DNA of 64,000 nucleotides from Arthrobacter agilis (GTDB lineage: Bacteria; Actinomycetota; Actinomycetes; Actinomycetales; Micrococcaceae). Each line of letters opens with the position of its first letter. The first letter of the stretch is position 1. Shown one piece after another: positions 37,201 to 53,164 of this stretch. The stretch covers positions 806,001-870,000 of the forward strand of contig NZ_JAUSXO010000001.1 of assembly GCF_030816075.1 (NCBI RefSeq), written 5' to 3'. The translations under genes were made by a program, and so were the position numbers. The notes below the pieces were generated by a model, which did no database searches, had not been told where the DNA came from, and saw only the letters and a list, made by a program, of their open reading frames with translations.

Positions 37201-38763
37201 TTGGCCAACGTCGTCCACTATCCGAGGCGTGTGCTGCGCCCTCTGCGTTCTCCGTGCGGCATCGCATCGACCGTGACCTCGTTGGCGCTGGCCTGGGGGA
37301 TCCTGCTCGCCGGGGCCGCGTTCGCGCCGCCCGTGCAGGCGGCTGTCGCGCCCCCAACTGCCGTGCCGGCGCTCATGGTCGCCGGCTACAGCGTCGACGG
37401 CGCGACCTACAGCAAGTGGAACGTCAACCGCGCCCGTCTCGGCAATCCGATCAGCAGCAAGAGCTGCGACGCCACCAGTTGCTCGCAGCGCTTCCAGAAG
37501 GGCCACATCCTCTGGACCCAGCGGACCGGCGCCCAGATGGTGCTCAACTACGCCATCGGTGCCAGGTATTCGGCCGCCGGCTGGACCAGGGGCTATCTCG
37601 GGTTCCCCACCGGCGATGAATTCGGACTCACGGTCCGCGGTGGAGCGGTCCAGAACTTCCAGAACGGCTACGTCTACTGGTCGCCCGCGACGGGCGCCCG
37701 CGTCGTCACCGGAGCCATCAAGGGCTACTACGCCGCCAACCGGTACGAGCGCGGTTTCCTCGGCTACCCCAGGTCCGAGGAAGCCGCCGTCCGGAACGGC
37801 GTCCGGCAGGACTTCGAGGGCGGGAGGGTGTACTGGTCGGGCTCCACCGGGACGGTGTCCACCACGGGCGGACACATCCAGACCTACTACGAGAACAAGG
37901 GCGGCCCGGAGTCCTACCTGGGCATGCCGGCGGGCCCGAAGACCGCCTGGCAGGGCGGGTACTACCAGCGCTTCCAGGGCGGCGTGATCACCTGGGCGCA
38001 GACCACCGGCCCCAAGAGTATCGACGCCGGCCACTTCGCCGCCTGGAGCGGTGACTTCGGCCGGTACGGCTGGCCGACGGCGGACACCTGGAAGGATGCC
38101 GCCGGTACGCACACCCAGTTCGAGAAGGGCATCATCACCACGGGGGCGCCTCCGGTCGCCGCGCCGGGTGGACCCGTCTACCCGTTCACCGGGGTCACGG
38201 CCACCGAGGCGTCGGTGGTGCTCTACGGCGATTCGCAGCTCGACGGCGACTCCTGGAGCGAGCAGGGCGCGCGTGCCATGGGCTTCACCGACCAGGCGGC
38301 GCACCTGGCCTACGGCGGGATGGGCTACTCCACCTTCAGTTCCTGGTCCGGCGGGACCGGCTGGACGGCGGTCGAGCAGGGACTGCTTCCCTTCCCGGGT
38401 GGAACGCCTGGCCTGGTCCTGGTCTCCATGGGCGGCAACGATGCGACGACGCTCAAAAGTGACGCGCAGGTCATCGCCGACAGTTCGGCACTGTGGGCCA
38501 AGCTGAAACTCATGTATCCGCAGAGCCGGATCGTCATCAACGGCGTGATGTCCCGCAGCGATCCCTCGCACGACCGGCGCCGCCACATCGACGCGGTACT
38601 GGCGGCCAATGCGGCGAGGCAGGGCGTCACGTTCATCTCCGTGGCGGGCCTCGCCAGCGATGCCAATGCCCAGTACCTGGACAGCGTCCACATGTCGCAG
38701 GCCGGGCACAACGCGGTCGCCCCGCTCTACACCGCGAAGCTGGCGGCCGCACTGGGCAGGTGA
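37201..38763 (+). CDS. Exported LGFP-repeat / SGNH-hydrolase protein
   Basis: This exported protein of about 520 residues starts with a signal peptide (about residues 18-45, hydrophobic, ending PPVQAAVA). At least four LGFP repeats follow (GYLGFPTGDEF, GFLGYPRSEEA, SYLGMPAGPK, YGWPTADTW); such repeats anchor proteins to actinobacterial cell walls. The C-terminal SGNH/GDSL esterase domain has GDSQLDGD (block I), SMGGNDA (block III) and DSVHMSQAGHN (catalytic Asp-His). The TTG start at 37201 is preferred: TAGTCT (37162-37167) is a likely -10 and GGGGAAA a ribosome site. An in-frame ATG at 36994 lies before the promoter. The substrate is unknown, probably a wall ester. Confidence 0.85.
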   Translation: MANVVHYPRRVLRPLRSPCGIASTVTSLALAWGILLAGAAFAPPVQAAVAPPTAVPALMVAGYSVDGATYSKWNVNRARLGNPISSKSCDATSCSQRFQKGHILWTQRTGAQMVLNYAIGARYSAAGWTRGYLGFPTGDEFGLTVRGGAVQNFQNGYVYWSPATGARVVTGAIKGYYAANRYERGFLGYPRSEEAAVRNGVRQDFEGGRVYWSGSTGTVSTTGGHIQTYYENKGGPESYLGMPAGPKTAWQGGYYQRFQGGVITWAQTTGPKSIDAGHFAAWSGDFGRYGWPTADTWKDAAGTHTQFEKGIITTGAPPVAAPGGPVYPFTGVTATEASVVLYGDSQLDGDSWSEQGARAMGFTDQAAHLAYGGMGYSTFSSWSGGTGWTAVEQGLLPFPGGTPGLVLVSMGGNDATTLKSDAQVIADSSALWAKLKLMYPQSRIVINGVMSRSDPSHDRRRHIDAVLAANAARQGVTFISVAGLASDANAQYLDSVHMSQAGHNAVAPLYTAKLAAALGR

Positions 38764-38781
38764 TCAGGGCGCTACAGCCGG

Positions 38782-38812
38782 GAACCCGTGCCGGGACACC
38801 CGGTGCGGGTTC
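38782..38812 (+). terminator. Terminator after LGFP-SGNH gene
   Basis: GAACCCGTGCCGGG pairs with CCCGGTGCGGGTTC (14 bp including two G-U pairs) around an ACA loop, followed by TTCGCTTC. Confidence 0.75.
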
Positions 38813-38849
38813 TTCGCTTCATCGGCGGTGCGTCGCCGACCGGTTCGAC

Positions 38850-41095
<2,246 letters not shown>

Positions 41096-41106
41096 CGGGA
41101 CACACC

Positions 41107-44832
<3,726 letters not shown>

Positions 44833-44843
44833 CCGCGCGCCGC

Positions 44844-44849
44844 TACGCT
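44844..44849 (+). promoter_or_regulatory. Possible -10 element of argGH promoter
   Basis: TACGCT lies just after argR. A weak TGACCG-like -35 falls at the argR stop. argG would have a leader of about 140 bases containing the decanucleotide repeat; no ARG box is visible here. Confidence 0.4.
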
Positions 44850-44877
44850 TGCCCTGCGCAGGCCGGCCGCCGCATGA

Positions 44878-47625
<2,748 letters not shown>

Positions 47626-47632
47626 TCCGGAC

Positions 47633-47663
47633 GCGGCGTGGCCCCTTCCCGGGACCACGCCGC
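47633..47663 (+). terminator. Possible terminator after argH
   Basis: GCGGCGTGG pairs with CCACGCCGC around a 13-base loop containing TCCCGGGA. No T-run follows. Confidence 0.5.
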
Positions 47664-47711
47664 ACGGACGGCGGGCGCCCTGTCGCCCTGCTACGCCTGC
47701 CGCGAAGTCCT

Positions 47712-47740
47712 TTGACAGGCCCGTGCACCCGGCGCAGGGT
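47712..47740 (+). promoter_or_regulatory. Promoter of ABC exporter gene
   Basis: A perfect -35 TTGACA (47712-47717), a 17-base spacer and CAGGGT (47735-47740) are followed six bases later by ATG at 47747. This is a leaderless arrangement. Confidence 0.65.
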
Positions 47741-47746
47741 GTGTGC

Positions 47747-49612
47747 ATGCAGCCCACCGACCAGCGCGCCACCCTCCGCGAGTTCTTCCCCTACCTGCGG
47801 GGGCACGTCCGTGTCCTCGTCGTGGTCGCCGTCGTGTCCCTGGTCTCGACCGGGCTGGCGATCGCCCAGCCCCTCATGGTGCAGCAGCTCGTCAACGCCG
47901 TGTCGGCGAGCCGCCCGGCCACGGTGTTCGTGTGGCTCCTCGTCGCCATCACCCTCGGCGGAGCCGTGTTCGGGGCCGCCCAGTCCTACCTGCTGCAGCG
48001 CACCGCCGAGTCGGTGGTCCTCGGCGTGCGCCGGTCGCTGGTCGGCCGGCTGCTCGCCCTGCCGATCCGCGAGTTCGACCGGCGCCGGGTCGGCGACCTC
48101 ATGTCGCGTGTCGGCTCGGACACCACCCTGATGCGCAGCGTCATCACCTCGGGCCTGTTCGAGATCGTCTCGTCCGTTCTGATGTTCTTCGCGGCCGTCG
48201 TGCTGATGGTGCTCATCGATCCGCTGCTCTTCGCGATCACCCTGGCCGCGGTGCTGCTGGGTGCGGGCGGGGTGCTGTTCCTCGGTCGGCTGATCCGCAG
48301 GCGCAGCCGCGATGTGCAGGACGCCGTCGGCTCCATGACCGCGGCCGTGGAGCGGGGCCTGTCGGGGATCCGCACCATCAAGGCCTCCGTCGCCGAGCAG
48401 CGCGAAGCGGCCGTGATCGACGTGGAAGCCACGAAGGCCTACCGGGCCGGCATCGCCATGGCACGTCTCCAGGCCGCCGTCCAGCCCATCATGTCGATCT
48501 GCGTCCAGGGCGCCTTCATCGTGGTGCTCGCCGTCGGCGGCATCCGCGTCGCGGCGGGCGAACTGCTGCTCGGCGACCTCATCGCGTTCATCCTCTACCT
48601 GTTCCTGCTCGTGATGCCGATCGGTTCGGCCATGAGCGCCTTCGTGCAGATCCAGTCCGGGCTGGCCGCGCTCGACCGCATCCAGGAGATCGCGCGGCTC
48701 GAGCCCGAGCGGACCGACGAGGAGCGTCCCGCCCCGACGGAGCCGGTCACGGCACCAGCGACCGCGAGCGGTCCGATCGAACTCCGTGACGTCAGCTTCC
48801 GCTACGCCGCGGCGGACGGTGCCGCCGGTGGGCCGCCCGCACCCGCGTCCGGGGGCGCGCCCGCCCGGAGGGGTCCTTCGTCACCGGATCCCCTGCAGGC
48901 CCTCGACCCGGTCGACGGCGACCCGCTGGTCCTCGACGGTGTGAGCTTCTCCGTCCCCGCGGGAAGCCGCACGGCACTCGTCGGCCCGTCGGGTGCCGGC
49001 AAATCCACAGTGCTCGCGCTCCTGGAACGGTTCTACGAGCCGACGGGCGGCAGCATCACCGTCGACGGCACCGCGCTGGCCCGGATCCCGCGCTCCGAGC
49101 TCCGTTCACGCATCGGCCTCGTGGAACAGGAGGCCCCGGTCCTCAGCGGGACCCTCGCCGACAACCTCCGGCTCGCAGCCCCGGAGGCGACCGACGACCA
49201 GCTTCGCCGCGTCCTCGCCGCCGTGGGCCTCGACGAACTCGGCGAGCGGTCCGACGACGGCCTCGACCTCAACCTGGGGGAGGACGGCATCCGCCTCTCC
49301 GGCGGACAGCGGCAGCGCCTCGCCTGGGCCCGGGTGATCCTCGCGGACCGCCCCGTCCTGCTGATGGACGAGCCGACGTCCGCCGTGGACTCCCGGACCG
49401 AGCAGCTCCTCCAGCGGACGCTGGGGGAGGCCTCGCGGGACCGGACGGTCGTCGTCGTCGCCCACCGCCTGTCGACGATCGCCGACTTCGACCAGATCGT
49501 GGTCCTGGACCAGGGGCGCGTCGAGGCCGTGGGCACGCATCAGGAGCTCCTCGAGAGCAGCGACCTGTACCGCGACATGGCGGCCCGCCAGCGCCTCGTG
49601 GCACACGCCTGA
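47747..49612 (+). CDS. ABC exporter (half transporter, fused TMD-NBD)
   Basis: This half transporter of about 621 residues has a six-helix type IV transmembrane domain (about residues 20-310). The ATPase domain has Walker A GPSGAGKST, signature LSGGQRQRLAWARV, Walker B VLLMDEPTS and an H-loop (VAHRLSTI). A roughly 55-residue Gly/Ala/Pro-rich insert sits just inside the NBD near its beta-sheet start. It probably works as a homodimer exporting drugs or lipids; the substrate is unknown. The start at 47747 follows the promoter spacing; a GTG at 47723 would lie within the promoter. Confidence 0.92.
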   Translation: MQPTDQRATLREFFPYLRGHVRVLVVVAVVSLVSTGLAIAQPLMVQQLVNAVSASRPATVFVWLLVAITLGGAVFGAAQSYLLQRTAESVVLGVRRSLVGRLLALPIREFDRRRVGDLMSRVGSDTTLMRSVITSGLFEIVSSVLMFFAAVVLMVLIDPLLFAITLAAVLLGAGGVLFLGRLIRRRSRDVQDAVGSMTAAVERGLSGIRTIKASVAEQREAAVIDVEATKAYRAGIAMARLQAAVQPIMSICVQGAFIVVLAVGGIRVAAGELLLGDLIAFILYLFLLVMPIGSAMSAFVQIQSGLAALDRIQEIARLEPERTDEERPAPTEPVTAPATASGPIELRDVSFRYAAADGAAGGPPAPASGGAPARRGPSSPDPLQALDPVDGDPLVLDGVSFSVPAGSRTALVGPSGAGKSTVLALLERFYEPTGGSITVDGTALARIPRSELRSRIGLVEQEAPVLSGTLADNLRLAAPEATDDQLRRVLAAVGLDELGERSDDGLDLNLGEDGIRLSGGQRQRLAWARVILADRPVLLMDEPTSAVDSRTEQLLQRTLGEASRDRTVVVVAHRLSTIADFDQIVVLDQGRVEAVGTHQELLESSDLYRDMAARQRLVAHA

Positions 49613-49658
49613 CCCTCCGCGCGGACGCCCGGTTCGGGCGGTCCGGGCGGAGGGCCGG

Positions 49659-50204
49659 TCAGGCCTCCTGCGCCCGGCCGGACTCCCGATCGAGCAGCCG
49701 CTGCTTCACCGGCAGCCCCCACCGGAACCCGCCGAGCGTGCCGTCGGTGCGGATGATCCTGTGGCACGGGACGAAGAGCGCCGCGGCGTTCTTGGCGCAG
49801 GCCGCCGCAGCGGCGCGGACGGCCGTGGGGTTGCCGGCGCGCTCGGCGTACTGGAGGTACGTGACCGGTGCCCCCGGCCGGACGGTGCGGAGGACCTCCC
49901 AGGCATGGACCCGGAACGGTCCCGAGGACTGCCGGACCCGCACCGTCGTGATGGCCTCGAAGTCGCCGTCGTAGTAGCGGGCGACGGCGTCGAGGATCGG
50001 CTGCACCGACGACGCGGCAGGATCGAAGCCCACCGCCCTGATGCTCGGGTGGATCTGCCCGGTGAGCTCGGAGGGGAGGTCCGTCCAGCCGGAGGACAGT
50101 ACTGCGCCCTCCGCCTCGATGACGGTGAAGGCGCCGTCGGGCGTGTCGATCGTGGTGGTGGTGGCGCCGCGCAGCGGGGCGGTGGGGGCGAGTGTGGCGG
50201 TCAT
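49659..50204 (-). CDS. ogt: Methylated-DNA-protein-cysteine methyltransferase
   Basis: This suicide repair protein removes O6-methylguanine lesions. The acceptor is C147 in FVPCHRIIRTDG, followed by GGFRWGLPVKQRLLDRE. At 181 residues it is the usual Ogt size. It lies 40 bases downstream of the ada-alkA fusion and is probably cotranscribed with it, giving an adaptive-type alkylation-repair unit. Confidence 0.96.
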   Translation of the reverse strand: MTATLAPTAPLRGATTTTIDTPDGAFTVIEAEGAVLSSGWTDLPSELTGQIHPSIRAVGFDPAASSVQPILDAVARYYDGDFEAITTVRVRQSSGPFRVHAWEVLRTVRPGAPVTYLQYAERAGNPTAVRAAAAACAKNAAALFVPCHRIIRTDGTLGGFRWGLPVKQRLLDRESGRAQEA

Positions 50205-50244
50205 GGCGGGAATCCCTTCGGTGGTCACGGGTAGGCGGAGCGGG

Positions 50245-51795
50245 TCAGGCGACGGCGTCGAGCGGAGCCCCGCCGCCTGTGCGGGCGGTCCGTCGTCCGG
50301 CCTCCCTCCACAGGTGCACGGTCGCGTACGAGCGCCAGGGGCGGACGGTGTCCATCGCGTCGGCGAGCGAGGGGCCCGACGGCGCCGGGACGCCGTCGTC
50401 CGGCCGATCGGCGTCCCGGCCGGCGAGGCGCCAGCCCAGGCGCACGGCGGCATCGGTGGGCAGGTTCGTGTCGGGGTGGCCGAGGACCCGCATGGTGACG
50501 TAGTCCGCGGTCCAGGGGCCGATGCCGGGCAGCTGCAGCAGCTCGGCGCGCAGTGTCTCGGGGCGGGCTCCCACCCCGATCTCGAGGGAACCCGACGCCA
50601 GGCCGTGGACCGCGGCCCGCAGGGCATCGTTCCGTCGGCGGGGCCCGCGCAGGAGCGGCTCGGGTGCCTCCGCGAGGTCCTGCGCCGACGGGAACATCCT
50701 CGACAGGCCGGTGCCCGGTGCCTCGACGGCGGGACCCGCCGTGGCGAGGCGGCCGAGGGCCGTCCTGGCCGCGGCGACGGTCACCTGCTGGCCGACGATG
50801 GCCCGGACGAGTGTCTCGTGGGGATCCACGGACCCGGGAAGACGCAGTCCCGGCGTGGCCGCGGTGAGACGTGCGAAGGTCGGGTGCCGGCGGAGGGCCG
50901 CGTCGATGGCCACCGGGTCGGCGTCGAGGTCGAAGAGCCGCCGGATCCGGCTCAGCAGGGCCGGCAGATCACCCAGCCCCGCCACCGAGACCGTCACGGG
51001 CAGGGCGGCCTGCCCCCTGCCGCGCGCTTCGACGGCGCCCGCCCTGAACCAGGCGGGGCCCGCGGGCAGGTGGAGGAGCCTCTCGTAGCCCGATCCGCCG
51101 GCCTGTTCCACCCCCTCCACCGCCCGTGCGGCGAGGAACCGGAAGATCCCGTTGTCGTAGGGCAGGCGCGTCGGCAGGAACAGGGGGATCCGGAGCGGAC
51201 CGCCGGAAGCCGCCTCCTCGCCCGCGTGCCCGCGGAGCTGCCGGGAGGCGTCCCGCAGCTGTCCGGGCGTGAGGTCGAAGACCTGCTGCACGGTGTCGTT
51301 GAACTGACGGATGCTCCCGAAGCCGGCTGCGAACGCGACGTCGGAGAACCGCAGCGTCGATGCGGTGAGCAGGGCCCTGGCGGTCTGGGCGCGGTGGGCG
51401 CGGGCCAGCGAGAGCGCCCCGGCCCCCAGTTCGTCCTTGAGGATGCGGTTGAGGTGGCGGGCCGAGTACCCGAGCCGGGCTGCGAGGCCGGCGACTCCCG
51501 CCCGGTCCACCTCGCCGTCGGCGATGAGGCGCATGGCGCGGGCCGCGGCATCGCTGCGGAGGTTCCATTCCGGGTCACCGGGGACGGCCTCGGGCAGGCA
51601 CCGCTTGCACGCCCGGTACCCGGCCTCGTGGGCGGCGGCCGAGGTGCGGTAGAAGGTGACGTTGGAGGGCTTCGGGGTGCGGGCGGGGCAGGAGGGCCGG
51701 CAGTAGATGCCCGTGCTCGAGACCGCGGTGACGAACTGCCCGTCGAAGCGCACATCGCGCGCGTCGATCGCCCGGTACTGCTGCCAGAAGTCCAT
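50245..51795 (-). CDS. alkA: Ada-AlkA fusion: alkylation sensor plus 3-methyladenine glycosylase
   Basis: This 516-residue multidomain protein has an N-terminal Ada zinc domain with C32, C36, C63 and C66. An AraC-type HTH (about 90-180; GYSARHLNRILKDELG, AAGFGSIRQFNDTVQ) follows. Then come an AlkA N-terminal domain and an HhH-GPD glycosylase (LPGIGPWTADYV, catalytic Asp in LPTDAAV). One polypeptide therefore senses methyl-phosphotriesters, activates transcription and excises alkylated bases, as in Rv1317c. The O6-methylguanine transferase domain of E. coli Ada is absent and supplied by ogt. Confidence 0.95.
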   Translation of the reverse strand: MDFWQQYRAIDARDVRFDGQFVTAVSSTGIYCRPSCPARTPKPSNVTFYRTSAAAHEAGYRACKRCLPEAVPGDPEWNLRSDAAARAMRLIADGEVDRAGVAGLAARLGYSARHLNRILKDELGAGALSLARAHRAQTARALLTASTLRFSDVAFAAGFGSIRQFNDTVQQVFDLTPGQLRDASRQLRGHAGEEAASGGPLRIPLFLPTRLPYDNGIFRFLAARAVEGVEQAGGSGYERLLHLPAGPAWFRAGAVEARGRGQAALPVTVSVAGLGDLPALLSRIRRLFDLDADPVAIDAALRRHPTFARLTAATPGLRLPGSVDPHETLVRAIVGQQVTVAAARTALGRLATAGPAVEAPGTGLSRMFPSAQDLAEAPEPLLRGPRRRNDALRAAVHGLASGSLEIGVGARPETLRAELLQLPGIGPWTADYVTMRVLGHPDTNLPTDAAVRLGWRLAGRDADRPDDGVPAPSGPSLADAMDTVRPWRSYATVHLWREAGRRTARTGGGAPLDAVA

Positions 51796-51887
51796 GTCGT
51801 CATCCTGCCACCCCCCGGAGGATGGAACTAGCGGGTTTCGGACACTGCGGCAGGACCCGCGCGGGTCGGGCTTGCTACGGTCGACGG

Positions 51888-52532
51888 GTGGTCGATCAGA
51901 GCGGGACGGCAGCGGACGTACGGGCCAGGCTGGGCGGCAGCGCCCTCGGCGTCGCCCCTTGGCTGCTCGGGGCGCAGCTCAGCCACACGGGCGACGACGG
52001 CGGGGTAACGGTCCGCATCTCGGAGGTGGAGGCCTACCTCGGCCCCGACGACCCCGGCTCGCACGCCTTCCGCGGGAAGACCGCGCGGAACGCCACCATG
52101 TTCGGCCCGGCCGGCCACCTCTACGTCTACTTCACCTACGGCATGCACTACTGCGCCAACATCGTGTGCGGGTCGGAGGGGTGGGCCACGGGTCTCCTCC
52201 TGCGCGCGGGGGAGATCACCGAGGGCGTGGACCTCGCCCGCGTGCGGCGCTCCCACCCGGCGACGGACCTCGACCTCGCACGGGGGCCGGCCCGGCTCGC
52301 GCAGGCACTGGGCCTCGACCGCGCGGCTGATGGAGCGGATGTGCTCGCGCACCCCTTCCGGCTCGCCCTCCCGGACACGCCCCCGACGGACATCGCCCGC
52401 GGCCCGCGCGTCGGTGTGAGCGGGATCGCCGGGACCGCTCAGTACCCGTGGCGTTTCTGGCTGCCCGGGGATCCGACGGTCTCGCGCTACCGTCCCGGTA
52501 AGCGCCCCGCAGCACGTAGTGTTGATCCGTGA
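51888..52532 (+). CDS. mpg: 3-methyladenine DNA glycosylase, AAG/Mpg family
   Basis: This 214-residue glycosylase of the mammalian-type AAG fold has the family motifs EVEAYLGPDDPGSHAFRGKTARNATMFG (catalytic Glu in the first part) and YVYFTYGMHYCANIV. It removes 3-methyladenine and hypoxanthine and is a second, unrelated alkylbase glycosylase beside AlkA. The GTG at 51888 is chosen: TACGGT (51876-51881) lies exactly six bases upstream. It is divergent from ada-alkA. It overlaps apt by GTGA. Confidence 0.94.
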   Translation: MVDQSGTAADVRARLGGSALGVAPWLLGAQLSHTGDDGGVTVRISEVEAYLGPDDPGSHAFRGKTARNATMFGPAGHLYVYFTYGMHYCANIVCGSEGWATGLLLRAGEITEGVDLARVRRSHPATDLDLARGPARLAQALGLDRAADGADVLAHPFRLALPDTPPTDIARGPRVGVSGIAGTAQYPWRFWLPGDPTVSRYRPGKRPAARSVDP

Positions 52533-53116
52533 CAATCAGCGGAGCGGATGCCGGCGGAACCCCGGCGACAGCAGCAGGACCGACCGGACTCGCGGCCGAC
52601 GCCACGGACGCCATCGACCGCCTCTGCGCCGTCGTCCCCGACTTCCCGTCCCCGGGCATCGTCTTCCGTGACCTCACCCCCGTCTTCTCCGACGCCCGGG
52701 CGTTCCGCGCCGTGGTCGACGCGGTCGCGGAGCCTTTCGCCGGATCGTTCGACGCCGTGGCCGGGGTCGAGGCCCGCGGCTTCCTCCTCGCGGCGGCCGT
52801 CGCCTACGCGACCGGCACCGGCGTCGTCACGGTGCGCAAGGCCGGCAAGCTGCCCCGCGCCGTGTACAGCGCGTCCTACGACCTCGAATACGGGCAGGCG
52901 ACGCTCGAGCTCCACCAGTCCGACCTGCCCGCCGGGGCGCGCGTCCTGGTCCTGGACGACGTGCTCGCCACGGGCGGAACGCTCGTCGCCGCATGCGCCT
53001 TGCTCGAACAGGCTGGAGCCGTCGTCGCAGGCTGCGGAGTGGTCCTCGAACTCGGCGACCTCGGTGGCCGGGCCAGCCTGGCCGGCCGGAACGTCCACGC
53101 GCTGAGAACCGTGTAG
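52529..53116 (+). CDS. apt: Adenine phosphoribosyltransferase
   Basis: Apt salvages adenine to AMP. The PRPP loop is VLVLDDVLATGGTL, with GVEARGFLLAAAVAYATG and VRKAGKLPR typical of the family. At 195 residues it is slightly long because of an N-terminal Ala/Gly-rich stretch. The GTG start overlaps mpg by four bases. That pairing would salvage adenine derivatives released near base-excision repair, though this link is only suggestive. Confidence 0.96.
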   Translation: MTISGADAGGTPATAAGPTGLAADATDAIDRLCAVVPDFPSPGIVFRDLTPVFSDARAFRAVVDAVAEPFAGSFDAVAGVEARGFLLAAAVAYATGTGVVTVRKAGKLPRAVYSASYDLEYGQATLELHQSDLPAGARVLVLDDVLATGGTLVAACALLEQAGAVVAGCGVVLELGDLGGRASLAGRNVHALRTV

Positions 53117-53125
53117 TCCACGCGC

Positions 53126-53131
53126 TAGACT
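53126..53131 (+). promoter_or_regulatory. -10 element of helicase gene
   Basis: TAGACT overlaps the gap after apt. CTGAGA (53102-53107) is a weak -35 at 18 bases. It gives a leader of about 27 bases with AAGGAAGG before the ATG at 53165. Confidence 0.5.
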
Positions 53132-53164
53132 TGACGGTCCGTCTTTGAAGGAAGGTAGTGTCCG

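Noticed and set aside
53100..53164. Rifamycin-associated element before the HelD/HelR-like gene
   Set aside because: No GGGGCTTGC-type inverted repeat is visible; only an ordinary -10 and ribosome site.
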